From the NCBI GenBank assembly GCA_028826165.1, contig JAPDFW010000059.1, forward strand, positions 1 through 64,000: 64,000 nt of DNA, given 5' to 3'. This stretch comes from Anaeramoeba ignava (Eukaryota; Metamonada; Anaeramoebidae). Shown here in pieces: positions 39,487 to 52,232 of the stretch; position 1 is the first letter of the stretch; each line of letters starts with the position of its first letter. The notes under the pieces were generated by a model. The model did no database searches. It was not told the origin of the DNA and worked only from the letters and a program-made list of their open reading frames with translations. Made by a program: the position numbers and the translations under genes.

Positions 39487-42400
39487 ATGGGTGTATCTTT
39501 AATAAAGGATAAAAAGAGTTCAGATATTTATTTATCAAATAAAGGATTAACGAATTTTCCAAGTGAATTAAAAAGTTGTTTAAATATTAAGAATTTAGAT
39601 TTATCATTTAATTACATTAATGAAGTACCTTCATTTATGGAAACAAAAACACAACTTCAAACAATAAACCTTTCATCAAACTCAATCGAAATATTTCCAA
39701 ACAAGTTACAAAACTTATCAAATCTTCAAATGGTCAATTTAAGTAGAAATTTAATTGTCAAAATTCCGACTTCATTTTGTGCATTTTTGAAAGTGAATTC
39801 TTTCGAACTTACTCAGAATAAAATCTCAATTATTGAAGAGGCAAATTATCAAAATATGACAGGATTAACTGATTTATATTTGGATGTCAATAATCTTAAG
39901 AATTTACCAGTTTCCTTTGGAAAATTACCTTCAATTCAAGTTCTTATTCTTTCTTTCAATAAATTCACTATTGTTCCTCCAGCTATTCTTAATCTCAAAA
40001 CTCTTCGCAAGTTGGATTTATCTTCTAATAATATCAAAACTATTCCAAAAGATTTTTTTCAACTTAAAGAGCTTCGTAGATTGGATTTACATTCAAACCA
40101 AATTGATTTTCTTGATGATTCTATTGAAGAACTCCAAGAATTGATTCATTTGAATCTTCAATACAATAATTTTAAATGTTTACCAAACTCTTTATCTCGT
40201 TTGAAGTCTTTAACTCATCTTAATTTGAGAAATAATCAATTTGAAACTTTTCCTCAATCCATTTGTAATATGTTGTTATTGAAGGAGCTTTTCTTATCAA
40301 ACAATGAAATTACATTTAAAAAAAAAGAAAATCAAAAAGAAAATCAAAAAGAAAATCAAAAAGAAAATAAAAAAGAAAATTCAAATCTAAATGAAAATGA
40401 AAAAGAAAAAGAAAAAGAAAATAAAAATGAAAAAGAAAAAGAAAAAGAAAATAAAAATCAAAAAGAAAATTCAAATCTAAATGAAAATGAAAAAGAAAAA
40501 GAAAAAGAAAATAAAAATAAAAAAAAAATCAAAAAGAAAATCAAAAAGAAAATAAAAAAGAAAATGAAAAAGAAAAAGAAAAAGAAAAAGAAAATTCAAA
40601 TCTAAATGAAAATGAAAAAGAAAAAGAAAATTCAAATCAAAAAGAAAATCAAAAAGAAAATAAAAATCAAAAAGAAAATCAAAAAGAAAATCAAAAAGAA
40701 AATAAAATCAAAATCAAAAAGAAAATCAAAAAGAAAATGAAAAAGAAAATGAAAAAGAAAATCAAAAAGAAAAAGAAAAGAAAAAGAAAAAGAAAAAGAA
40801 AAAGAAAAAGAAAAAGAAAAAGAAAAAGAAAATGAAAATGAAAATGAAAATGAAAATCAAAAAGAAAATGAAAATGAAAATGAAAATGAAAATGAAAATG
40901 AAAAAGAAAAAGAAAATGAAAATGAAAATCAAAATCAAAAAGAAAATGAAAATGAAAATGAAAATGAAAATAAAAAAGAAAATAAAAATCAAAATAAAAA
41001 TAACAAATCAATAACATTGAAAGCTCCATTATTATTAGATTTTGATCTTAGTTTCAATAAAATTGATGAATTTCCTGATGATTTTTTCCAAAGTTCTGGA
41101 ACAATATTTCGCTTATTTATTCGAGATAATTCGCTTACAAAACTTCCTTCTTCCATTTCACGTTTAAATTGGGTTGCAGTCTTATCTTTTCAAAATAATC
41201 AAATCAAAGATATTTCTCCATTATGTTCATTAAAATCACTTGTTGATCTAGATTTATCCAACAACTCAATAGAGGAACTACCACCTCAAATTTCTAATTT
41301 AACAAATCTTCAAAGACTCAACCTCTATGAAAATTTACTCACAAAACTTCCTCCAGAATTTTCTTCAATTACAAAATTAATTTATTTAAATTTATCAGGA
41401 AATTTGTAATCATTTATTTTTCTTATTTTTATTATTGATATTTATTTTTCTTATTTTTATTATTGATATTTACTTTTCTTATTTTTATTATTGATATTTA
41501 TTTTTCTTATTTTTATTATTGATATTTATTTTTCTTATTTTTATTATTAATATTTATTTTTCATTTTTTTATTATTGATATTTACTTTTCATTTTTTTAT
41601 TATTGATATTTATTTTTCTTATTTTTATTATTGATATTTACTTTCTTATTTTTATTATTGATATTTATTTTTCTTATTTTTATTATTGATATTTATTTTT
41701 CTTATTTTTATTATTATTATTTATTTTTCTTATTTTTATTATTGATATTTATTTTTCTTATTTTTATTTATTATTTAGATTTGAGATATTTCCAAGAGAA
41801 ATCTTTAATAATTCTTCCCTGGAACGACTTTATATTTCACAATGTAGATTAACTAGAATTCCATCATCAATAGCCTGTCTTCAAAAATTAATAGAATTTG
41901 ATGCAAGTTCAAATTACATTCGAAAAATACCTTCAAATTTTCAATTTTTGCAATATTTATTAATATTAAATTTAAGCGATAATTTACTTCATACACTCCC
42001 AAAAAATTTCCATTATTGTGGAAGAAAATCATTATCAACATCAAGAAAGCAAATCATTTTAGCAAGAAACAAACTGAAAGAATTTCCCGAAGAATTACTT
42101 CAAATTAGCAATTTAAACGAGCTAGATCTCTCACATAATTCAATCAAACATTTTCCGTTAAATGGATTTGAAAAACTTGTTCGGTTGCAAAGTCTCAAAA
42201 TTTCTCATAATAAAGCAGAGTCTTTGAATTTATGTTCACTCTCAAATCTTCGAAGACTGTTTCATCTGCACATTGAAGGAAATAAACTTGCGCAACCTTT
42301 CCAAGATTTACTGAAACATGTTACTATCCATCTTGAAAACAAACCTCATTATCCAAGTCACCATTTCTCGGGTTTGAATGAACTTGTGATGAGTTATGAT

Positions 42401-44887
42401 CCTTCTATTGAAAATCCTCATATTAAATATTTAATGACAAAACATGCTCAATTCAAAATTGGGTATTATGAATTAAACGGAAGAAGACCTTCAATGGAGG
42501 ATTCTATTGATATTAAATGCAATTGTTGTGACGATCCAAATATTAGTTATTTTGCCGTTTTCGATGGTCATGGTGGTCGAGAATGTGCAAATCAAGCTGG
42601 TCTTTTAATTGCTCATATGCTAGAAAAAAGGATCAAAAAGCTATTCCATTTTTTCCATCAAAAAGGTATCTATTATATTATTTTATATTATTTTATTTTT
42701 TTCTTTTCAATTTAAATTTTTTTAAAAATATTTCTCTAATTTAATCAAAAAAAAAAATATAAGAAAATTATTCAAAAAAATTCAATGAAATCAAAGATAT
42801 CTATCAGAACACTTTTGAGAAATTTAATACAAAATTTGCTGAATTGAAAGATCAAAGTGGAACAACAGCTGTTACAGCTTTAGTAATTGGATCAAAATGT
42901 TATGTTGCAAATTCAGGAGATTCACGTTGTGTTTTATGTAGAGATGGTCATGGAATTAGAGTTTCAACAGATCATAAACCACAAGAAGCTTCAGAAAAGA
43001 AAAGGATAATTGATAAAGGAGGTTTTGTAAGTGATGATGGAAGAATTAATGGAATTTTAGGAGTTTCTCGCAGTTTAGGTTGATAGAACAATTTTAATTC
43101 AATTTAATTTGATTTAATTTAATTTAATTTAATTTAATTTGATTTGATTTAATTTAATTTAATTTAATTTGATTTGATTTGATTTGATTTAATTTAATTT
43201 AATTCAATTTAATTTAATTTAATTTAATTCAATTTGATTTGATTTGATTTAATTTAATTTAATTTAATTTAATTTAATTTTAAATTTAATTTAATTTAAT
43301 TCAATTTAATTTAATTCAATTTAATTTGATTTAATTTAATTTAATTTAATTTAATTTAATTTGATTTGATTCAATTTAATTTGATTTAATTTAATTTAAT
43401 TCAATTTAATTTAATTTAATTTAATTCAATTTAATTTAATTTTAATTTAATTTAATTTAATTTAATTTAATTTGATTTAATTTGATTTGATTTAATTTAA
43501 TTTAAAATATTCAATTTAATTTAATTTTAATTTAATTTAATTTAATTTAATTTAATTTAATTTAATTTAATTTAAATTTCAATTTAATTTGATTTAATTT
43601 AATTTAATTTAATTTAATTCAATTTAATTTGATTTGATTTAATTTAATTTAATTTAATTTAATTTAATTTAAAAATTTAATTTAATTTAATTTGATTTAA
43701 TTTAATTTAATTTAATTTAATTTAATTTAATTTAATTTAATTTAATTTAATTTAATTCAATTTAATTTAATTTAATTTAATTTAATTTAATTTAATTTAA
43801 TTTGATTTAATTTTAATTTAAATTTAATTTAATTTAATTTAATTTAATTTAATTCAATTTGATTTAATTTAATTTATTTGATTTTAATTTAATTTAATTT
43901 AATTTAATTTAATTTAATTTAATTTAATTTAATTTAATTTAATTTAATTCAATTTAATTTAATTTAATTTAATTTAATTTAATTTAATTTAATTTAATTT
44001 AATTTAATTTAATTTAATTTAATTTAATTTAATTTGATTTGATTTAATTTAATTTAATTTAATTTAATTCAAAATTAATTTAATTTAATTTAATTTAATT
44101 TAATTTAATTTAATTTAATTTAAAAGGTGATTTCCAATTTCATCCATACCTGAGTTGGAAACCAGATATCTTTGAAATTAATATCGAAAAAAGAAACTCA
44201 CATCTAATTTTGGCTTGTGATGGGTTATGGGATGTTGTTTCTGATGATGAAGCAGCAATGCTTGTTTATAATGTTTCTGATCCTTATGAAGCATCAATTA
44301 AATTAATTAATCTTGCTTATAATCGTGGAAGTACAGATAATATTTCTGTTATTGTTATTCAATTCTTCCCTCAAGAAAATTCTCAAAATCAAGAAGCAAT
44401 CCAAAATATTATGATTAAAACTCGTGAAAATTATAAACAAGAAAAAATGCAAGATCGAGATCGAGATTCAATTTGGAATCAAAAATCAAAAAAAGTTATT
44501 CAAGAAATTCAAGAACAAAATGAAAAAGAAAAAACTGAAACAGAATCAAAAAATCAAAATCAAAATCAAAATCAAAATCAAAATCATAATCATAATCACA
44601 ATCAAAATCAAAATCACAATCATAATCAAAATCATAATAACAATCGCAATAGAAATCACAATCACAATCACAATCACAATCACAATTATCCAAATAAAAA
44701 TGGATGTCCAGAATCAAAAAAACAAATTCAAATTCAAATTTACAATCAACCAAAAATTCAACCAAAAATTCAATCAAAAATTCAAAATCAAAATCAAAAT
44801 CAAAATCAAAATCAAAATCAAGATCAAAACCAAAATCAAAACCAAGAACAAAATCAAGATTTAAAAAATCAAAAAATCAAGAATTAA
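39487..44887 (+). CDS. LRR-PPM (PP2C) protein phosphatase
   Basis: About 1293 aa from exons 39487-41405, 41779-42665, 42764-43078 and 44127-44887. N-terminal leucine-rich repeats (about twelve; LRKLDLSSNNIKTIPKDFF type) are interrupted by about 230 residues of Lys/Glu/Asn repeat (40320-41000, with compensating frame breaks). LRRs resume (SLVDLDLSNNSIEELPPQIS) and run across exon 2. The PPM catalytic domain has all metal-site motifs: RRPSMEDSID, FAVFDGHGGRECANQ, SGTTAVTALV, VANSGDSRCVLCRDG, ILGVSRSLGDFQ, ACDGLWDVVSDDEA and GSTDNISVIVI. A Gln/Asn/His-rich tail ends the protein. It should be an active Mn/Mg-dependent Ser/Thr phosphatase targeted by LRRs, comparable in domain pair to PHLPP and yeast adenylyl cyclase, but no PH or cyclase domain is seen. 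Confidence 0.86.
41406..41778 (+). repeat. Repeat-filled intron, LRR-PPM gene
   Basis: GTAATC to TTATTTAG, built of a 28-bp unit (TTTTTATTATTGATATTTAT followed by TTTTCTTA). The join gives SGNLFEIFPREIF, continuing an LRR. Confidence 0.85.
43079..44126 (+). repeat. 1048-bp AATTT-pentamer intron, LRR-PPM gene
   Basis: Pure (TTTAA)n with occasional TTTGA and TTCAA variants, from GTTGAT to TTTAAAAG. Splicing in phase 1 recreates the PPM motif SLGDF, so the intron is real despite the unusual donor. Confidence 0.82.
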
Positions 44888-47216
44888 ATCGAGAGTAAAA
44901 AGAAATAAATTATTCGAAAACATGGAGCCAAGTTTATAGTTTCAATTTATCTTAAAACTTCTTTAAAATAGTTTTTTTTTTTACTCAATTCAATTTAATT
45001 CTTTTTTTTTTCTTTTAAAAAATCAAATCTTTTTTTTATTATATTTTTTTTTTATTTTTTATTTTTATAAGTAGTCAAAAAAAAGAAAATGTACAATTTT
45101 TAGTGAAGGAAAATGAAGAAAAGAAAATTGAAAAGAAAATTGAAAAGAAAAGAAAAGAGAAGAAGAAAGTTACTGAAATTATTAAAAAAAAAAAGGAGAA
45201 CATAAAAAGAAAAACTCCAACTCTAAAACTATCATTAAATGTTAAAAAAAAAACCAAAACCAAACTTTTTTGATTTTAATTTTGATTTAAATTTGATTTA
45301 AATTTGATTTAAATTTGATTTGAATTTGATATAAATTTGATTTAATTTTGATTTAATTTTGATTTAATTTTGATTTAAATTTGATTTAATTTTGATTTAA
45401 TTTTGATTTAATTTTGATTTAAATTTGATTTAAATTTGATTTAAATTTGATTTAAATTTGATTTAAATTTGATTTAAATTTGATTTAAATTTGATTTAAA
45501 TTTGATTTAAATTTGATTTAAATTTGATTTAAATTTGATTTAAATTTGATTTAAATTTGATTTAAATTTGATTTAAATTTGATTTAAATTTGATTTGATT
45601 TAAATTTGATTTGAATTTGATTTAATTTTGATTTAAATTTGATTTAAATTTGATTTAAATTTGATTTAAAATTTGATTTAATTTTGATTTAATTTGATTT
45701 TAAATTTGATTTAATTTTTGATTTAAATTTGATTTAAATTTGATTTAAATTTTGATTTAATTTTGATTTAAATTTGATTTAAATTTGATTTAATTTTGAT
45801 TTAAATTTGATTTAAATTTGATTTAAATTTGATTTAAATTTGATTTAATTTTGATTTAAATTTGATTTAAATTTGATTTAAATTTGATTTAAATTTGATT
45901 TAATTTGATTTAAATTTTGATTTAAATTTTGATTTAAATTTGATTTAAATTTGATTTAAATTTGATTTAAATTTGATTTAAATTTTTTTGATTTAAATTT
46001 GATTTAAATTTGATTTAAATTTGATTTAAATTTAATTTAAATTTTGATTTAAATTTGATTTAAATTTGATTTAAATTTGATTTAAATTTGATTTAATTTG
46101 ATTTAAATTTGATTTAGAAAAATTTTTGATTTAAATTTGATTTAAATTTGATTTAAATTTGATTTAAATTTGATTTAAATTTTGATTTAATTTTGATTTA
46201 GAATTTGATTTAAATTTGATTTAAATTAAATTTAAATTTGATTTAAATTTGATTTAAATTTGATTTAAATTTGATTTAAAATTTGATTTAGGTAAATTTG
46301 AAATTTGATTTCAATTTTTGATTTAAAAATTTTGATTAATTTGATTTAAAATTTTTGATTTAAATTTGATTTAAATTTGATTTTTCAAAATTTAAATTTG
46401 ATTTAAATTTGATTTAATTTGATTTAAATTTGATTTAAATTTGATTTAAATTTGAATTTTGATTTGAATTTCAAATTTGATTTAAATTTGATTTCTTTTT
46501 GATTTAAATTTGATTTAAATTTGATTTAAAAGTGGAAAATTTTTGATTTAAATTTGATTTAAATTCATTGAAATTTTGATTTGGAAAATTTGATTTAAAT
46601 CGATTTAAATTTGATTTAAATTGGATTTAAATTTTGATTTAAATTTGATTTAAATTTGATTTGATTTAAATTGATGATCAATTTAAAAATTTTGAGAATT
46701 TGATTTAAATTTGATTTAAATTTGATTTAATTTGATTTAAATTTGATTTAAATTTGATTTAAATTTGATTTAAATTGATTTAAATTTGATTTAATTTGAT
46801 TCAAAATTTGAAGAAATTTTGAAAAAAAAAAAATTTAAATTTGATAAAATTTTGATTTAAATTTGATTTTTAAATTTGATTTAAATTTGATTTAAATTTG
46901 ATTTAAATTTGATTTAATTTTGATTTAAATTTGATTTAAATTTGATATAAATTTGATTTAATTTTGATTTAAATTTGATTTAATTTTGATTTAAATTTGA
47001 TATAAATTTGATTTAAATTTGATATAAATTTGATTTAAATTTGATTTAAATTTGATTTAAATTTGATTTAAATTTGATTTAAATTTGATTTAATTTTGAT
47101 TTAATTTTGATTTAATTTTGATTTAATTTTGATTTGAATTTGATATAAATTTGATTTAAATTTGATTTAATTTTGATTTAAGTTTGGTTTGGTTTGGTTT
47201 TTTAGAAAAAATTTTT
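44888..47216. repeat. Intergenic: possible Lys-rich ORF and an 11-bp TTTGATTTAAA array
   Basis: 45275-47200 is about 1.9 kb of GATTTAAATTT (11-bp) units with 1-bp variants. The array is interrupted by less regular segments around 46100-46700. 44888-45060 is T-rich and unremarkable. Confidence 0.82.
45066..45272 (+). other. Possible small Lys/Glu-rich reading frame
   Basis: An open frame reads KKENVQFLVKENEEKKIEKK, then IKRKTPTLKLSLNVKKKTK, with a stop at 45270-45272. No ATG starts it; an AG at 45070-45073 could be a splice acceptor, but I could not find a phase-compatible upstream exon. It may be a decayed gene end or chance. Confidence 0.25.
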
Positions 47217-48723
47217 TTAATTGTCATTTGAATATTCAGAATTAGATTCATCTTCATCTTCATCTTCATCAGATAAACTTCGTTTTTTTTTTTTAATTTT
47301 TGTTGAGAATCGTGTTTTGATTTTTGTTTTTCTTCTTGATTGTTCATTCAGAGTTAAAGGAACAACAAATTTTTGAAATTCTTTTTTAAGATCTTCTTCT
47401 TTTTTCAAAATATGCAATATTTCAGGTAAACCATCAGAAATATTAATTTCATTGTCTTCAATTTGTTGAATAATCTTGATAAATTTATTAGATTTTTCAG
47501 GTTTTGAAGAGAATCTTGCATTAACATTATTGATTAAGGATATTGCATCTTGTAATCTTTTCTTTTCAAAAAGATTTGATTTATTTTGTTCATCATCAAT
47601 AACAAGTTCATTCAAATTTTCTTCATTTTCAATTTCATTTTGAATTTCAATTTCATTTTGATTTTGATTTTGAATTTGATTTTCATTTTCATTTTGTTCT
47701 TGATCTTTTGGAATTAATTGTATTTGTTGAGAAAAAATTGGATGACCTGAAAAAATGAAATTTTTGAAAAGTGGAATCAAATCAGGTTTGTTTTCTAAAA
47801 TATTTTCAATAAGATGAGAAGCCTCATTTTGTGTTATATTCCCTGAACTGTAGGCATTAATAAGATAAAATATTTCTTGAGTCTTATTTGGTTCGTTTTG
47901 GAAAGTCGATGAAACTAAATCAATCAAACTCATTACTCCTCTAGCATTTGCCAGTTCATGTGGATTTGTATCCCTATGGATCCCATAGATCGTAAATTTG
48001 GACAATTTGGAAAAAAATGTTACATGCAAAATATTGAATATAAGTCAAAAAATTGTTGAAAAAATATTAAAAAAAAAAAAACGATCCAAAATAAAAAAAA
48101 AATTTAATAAAAAAAGAAAAAAATATTTTTTTGTTCGTTAGTTAAATTGTTTGAAAAAGAAGATAAAATAACCATAAAAATTGTATGGATCTATTTTATA
48201 TTTACTGGGGATGTTGATGGTGTGGTGTGAGTGATAACGGAGGATGTTGGAAATTTCTAGAAAACAAGAAAATTAAGTTTCCAAAAAAATAAGAAAAAAA
48301 AAAGAAATTAAAAGAAAAAAAAATAAAAGAAAAAAAAAATAAATCAAATGTTTAAAAGATAATTGTTTACTGTATTGACATATTTTGAAAGAATGGATAG
48401 GCTGAATGTGGTAAATGATGGTGATTTTGTAAGTGATTCAAATGGTAAGAAGGATAACTAAAATTATAAGGAAATGAAGAGAGTTGAAATGGATAATAAT
48501 TCGCTGTTTGTTGAAGAAAATGAGGTGTTGTGTTCATAAATGAATGATTTGTGTTTGGGTTTATATGTGAATGTTGTTGTTGTTCTAATTCAAATTGACT
48601 TTGTTGATCTTGATTTGTATCATTTGCAGTTGGGTTAATTATTTGATTAGTGTTTTGATTTTCTACTGAGTTATTGAGATCTTCACTTGATTGATTTGAT
48701 TCTTGTTTATTTTGTTGACTCAT
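47217..48723 (-). CDS. PAH-domain (SIN3-type) protein
   Basis: 386 aa from exons 48723-48371, 48256-48206 and 47973-47217; phase 2 at both junctions, and the 51-bp middle exon continues the His/Gln/Pro-rich composition (QHPPLSLTPHHQHP). The N-terminal third is Gln/Asn/His/Tyr-rich. Two paired-amphipathic-helix repeats follow: RGVMSLIDLVSSTFQNEPNK to LIPLFKNFIF, and LQDAISLINNVNARFSSKPE to LKKEFQKFVVPL. The C-terminus is basic then Asp/Glu-Ser rich (SDEDEDEDESNSEYS). PAH domains bind repressor peptides in the SIN3-HDAC corepressor. Here the SIN3 HDAC-interaction region is absent, so it could be a short SIN3 paralogue or a dominant adaptor. Nuclear location is inferred. Confidence 0.72.
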
Positions 48724-51305
48724 TTAAAAAAAAATTTATTTATTTTTGTTTTTTTTTTATATTGAAAGAAAAAAAAAAAGACTTTTTTCTATTTTAGAAG
48801 AAGAAAAAAATGTGGGAAATTTAACTAAAAAATTAATTTTTATTTTTTTTTATTTTTTTTTAAAATTTAACAATTACAATTTAAAAATTCATTATTTGCC
48901 CTCAATTTAACTTTTAAAATAAATAAATTGATATTAAATATTTGCTTTTCCAATTTTCAAATAAAAAAAAAAAAATTTTCTTTTTATTTCTTTTTTAAAA
49001 CCAAAGGTAAATTATTAATTTGCAAAGGGGATCGATTTGGAGACAATCATTTATTTTTTTAATAAAATTAAAATAAAAATAGATTAAAATAAGATTAAAA
49101 ATAGATTAAAAGATAAAAACAATTAAAAATAATTAAAAATGGAAAAAATAAAAAATTGGAATGGATTAAAAAATTAAAAAAGATTAAAAATAATTACGAT
49201 TAAAAATATATTAAAAATATATTAAAAAAATAAAATTAAAAATAGATTAAAAATATATTAAAATATATTAAAAATAATTAAAAAAATATTAAAAATTGGA
49301 TTAAAAATATTAAAAATATGGATTAAAAATTAAAAATATATTAAAAATTAATTAAAAATATATTAAAAATATATTAAAAATATATTAAAAAAATATGGAT
49401 TAAAAATGGATTAAAAAAAAATTAAAAATATATTAAAAATGGATTAAAAATTGGATTAAAAATTGGATTAAAAAATATATTAAAAATATATTAAAAAATA
49501 TTAAAAATGGATTAAAAATATATTAAAAATATATAAAAAATATATTAAAAAATATTAAAAAATATTAAAAATATATTAAAAATATATTAAAAAATATTAC
49601 AAATTGGATTAAAAATATATTAAAAAAATATATTAAAAATTGGATTAAAAATATGATTAAAAAATATTAAAAATTGGATTAAAAAATATGGATTAAAAAT
49701 ATATTAAAAATGGATTAAAAATATATTAAAAATATATTATTAAAAAATTAAAAATATATTAAAAAATATTAAAAAAATGGATTAAAAAATATATTAAAAA
49801 TATATTAAAAATATATTAAAAATTATTAAAAATATATTTATTAAAAATTGATTAAAATTAAAAAATATATAAAAATTTGATTAAAAATTGATTAAAAAAT
49901 ATGGGTTAAAATTAAAAAATATATAAAAATTTGATTAAAAATTGGATTAAAAAAATGGATTAAAAAAAATTAAAAATTGATTAAAAAATTAAAAAATAAA
50001 AATATATTAAAAATGGATTAAAAAATTAAAAATATATTAAAAATATATTAAAAATTTGGGGATTAAAAATGGATTAGTAAAATATATTAAAAATATATTA
50101 AAAATTGATTAAAAATATAATTCCATTAAAAAATTGGATTAAAATGGATTAAAAATTGGATTAAAAAAAAATATATTAAAAATGGATTAAAAAATTATAT
50201 TAAAAATATATTAAAAATATTAAAAATATATTAAAAATTGGATTAAAAAAAATTAAAAAATATATTAAAAATTGGATTAAAAATATATTAAAAATTGATT
50301 TATATTAAAAATTGGATTAAAAATGGATTAAAAAATAAAAATGGATAAAAATTGGATTAAAAATATTAAAAAATATATTAAAAATATATTAAAAAATATA
50401 TTAAAAATATATTTGTCAAAAATATATTAAAAATATATTAAAAATGGATTAAAAATATATTAAAAATTGATTAAAAATAGATTAAAAATATATTAAAAAT
50501 TGATTAAAAATATATTAAAAATTGGATTAAAAATAGATTAAAAATTGATTAAAAATGAGTTAAAAATATAAAAAAAATTGATTAAAAATTATTAAAATTG
50601 ATTAAAAAATTAAAAATTGATTAAAAATGGATTAAAAAATTAAAAATATATTAAAAATTGGACTAAAAAAAATATATTAAAAATATATTATTAAAAATTG
50701 GATTAAAAATATATTAAAAATATATTAAAATATATTAAAAATGGATTAAAAATAAAAATTAAAAATATTAAAAATATATTAAAAATTGATTAAAAATGGA
50801 TTAAAAAAAACATATTAAAAAAATTAAAAAAATTAAAAATTAAAAATATATTAAAAATTGGATTAAAAATATATTAAAAAATTGGATTAAAAAATGGATT
50901 AAAAAATCCATAATTTAAAATAATTATTAAAATTAAATTATTTAAAAAAATAAAATAAATTTTAATAAATTTTTAATTAAAGGACTCGCCATTTTTTAAA
51001 ATATGGAATTTAAAATTTTAATTTTTAATTTTAATTTTAAATTGTGATTGGTTATCAATACAATTGCCGAGTAAAATTTATTTAAAAAATTAATTTGAAG
51101 GTTTTTTTATCTAAAAATAGATAAAAAGAGCTTTGAATTAAAAAATTTTTTTTTTAAATTAATAATTTTTTAAAATAATTAATAAACTGAAATTACGTCA
51201 CCAATTTATTTTTAATTTAAAATTTTTTTTTTTAATTTTTTTTTTTTCATTTTTCATTTGTATCTAAATTTTTTTTTTTTTTGATATCTTTTGATTTAGG
51301 AATAG
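48724..51305. repeat. Intergenic, mostly ATTAAAAATATATTAAAAATGG array
   Basis: 49060-50930 consists of ATTAAAAATAT and ATTAAAAATGG units (10-12 bp) with no coding sequence. 48724-49060 is A/T homopolymer. 50930-51305 is less repetitive and contains the putative bZIP promoter. Confidence 0.85.
51193..51205 (+). promoter_or_regulatory. CRE-like site abutting a CCAAT box
   Basis: TTACGTCA (51193-51200) is directly followed by CCAAT (51201-51205), about 260 bp before the bZIP gene's first ATG. TTACGTCA is a half-conserved CRE (TGACGTAA on the other strand) of the kind bound by ATF/CREB-type bZIP dimers. It stands out in a region otherwise devoid of C and G. Confidence 0.45.
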
Positions 51306-51461
51306 TTGGGAAAAAAACCTTCTCTTTTTAGAAGTGTACCAAAGAATAAAAGAGTCAAATTCTCCTTAAAAAAAACAAACAAACAAAAAAAAAACAACAA
51401 CAAAAGAATCAAAAACATTGAAAGCTTTAAAAACCAAGTGCTTGACAAATCTATCAAAGTC

Positions 51462-52232
51462 ATGGATCCATTATCTGATAATTATTTTGATAATTTCATT
51501 TCTGATTCTAATTTCGGAATTGATTTTGGAATTGACATTGACAATTTTTCGAAAAATTTTGGAAATCAAGAATATCCTTCTTTTGAATCAATTGAAAGTT
51601 TGAAAAATTTTGCGAATGATTTCACAACACAATTAGAAGAGAACACAATTTTTACTCCTTTTTCATCAGATAAAGAAATGCTTAGTAAATTTGATGATTA
51701 TAATATTTCTATTGAAAATGAAAGCAATAAAAATAAAGTTAAAAATGAAAGCAATAAAAATAAAGTTGAAAATGAAAGCAATAAAAATCAAGTTGAAAAT
51801 GAAAGCAATAAAAATAAAGTTGAAAATGAAAGCAATAAAAATCAAGTCGAAAATGAAAGCAATAAAAATAAAGTTGAAAAAATTAATCTAAAAGAAAAAA
51901 AACCAAAAAGTCAAGCCAAAAAAATTGTACCAAAACAAAGAAAAAAACGAAAATCCAAAAACAGCAAAATTTCAAAAGAAGAACAACGCAAAATCAAACT
52001 TGAAAGAAACAGAATAAATGCAAAAAAATCACGAGAAAGAAAAAAGATTTACATTGAGAATTTAGAAAATGAAGTTACTGTCCTTCGTGATGACAAGAAA
52101 AGTTTAACTGAAAAATTGGAACATCTTAATACTCAAAATGAACAACTTCAATCAGAAGTCCAAGAACTTCGAAATCTTCTTCAACAATTTTCCAATGATG
52201 AGACTCTTGAAATTCCTTCCAAAAAAAATTAA
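51462..52232 (+). CDS. bZIP transcription factor
   Basis: 256 aa from the ATG at 51462. The open frame extends back to 51306 with basic, coding-like residues (KNKRVKFSLKK), so an upstream exon may supply the true start after an AG at 51304-51305. An acidic Asp/Asn/Phe-rich N-terminus is followed by six 9-aa repeats (NESNKNKVE). A basic stretch leads to the bZIP domain (about residues 170-235): basic region NRINAKKSRERKK with the invariant Asn and Arg, then the leucine zipper VTVLRDDKKSLTEKLEHLNT and LQSEVQELRNLL. It binds DNA as a dimer in the nucleus. A CRE-like site in its own upstream region suggests possible autoregulation. Confidence 0.88.
   Translation: MDPLSDNYFDNFISDSNFGIDFGIDIDNFSKNFGNQEYPSFESIESLKNFANDFTTQLEENTIFTPFSSDKEMLSKFDDYNISIENESNKNKVKNESNKNKVENESNKNQVENESNKNKVENESNKNQVENESNKNKVEKINLKEKKPKSQAKKIVPKQRKKRKSKNSKISKEEQRKIKLERNRINAKKSRERKKIYIENLENEVTVLRDDKKSLTEKLEHLNTQNEQLQSEVQELRNLLQQFSNDETLEIPSKKN

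Noticed and set aside
48371-48723. Separate 118-aa Gln/His-rich gene upstream of the PAH gene
   Set aside because: Donor and acceptor signals, matched phases and the 51-bp exon that continues the same composition join it to the PAH exon as one gene.
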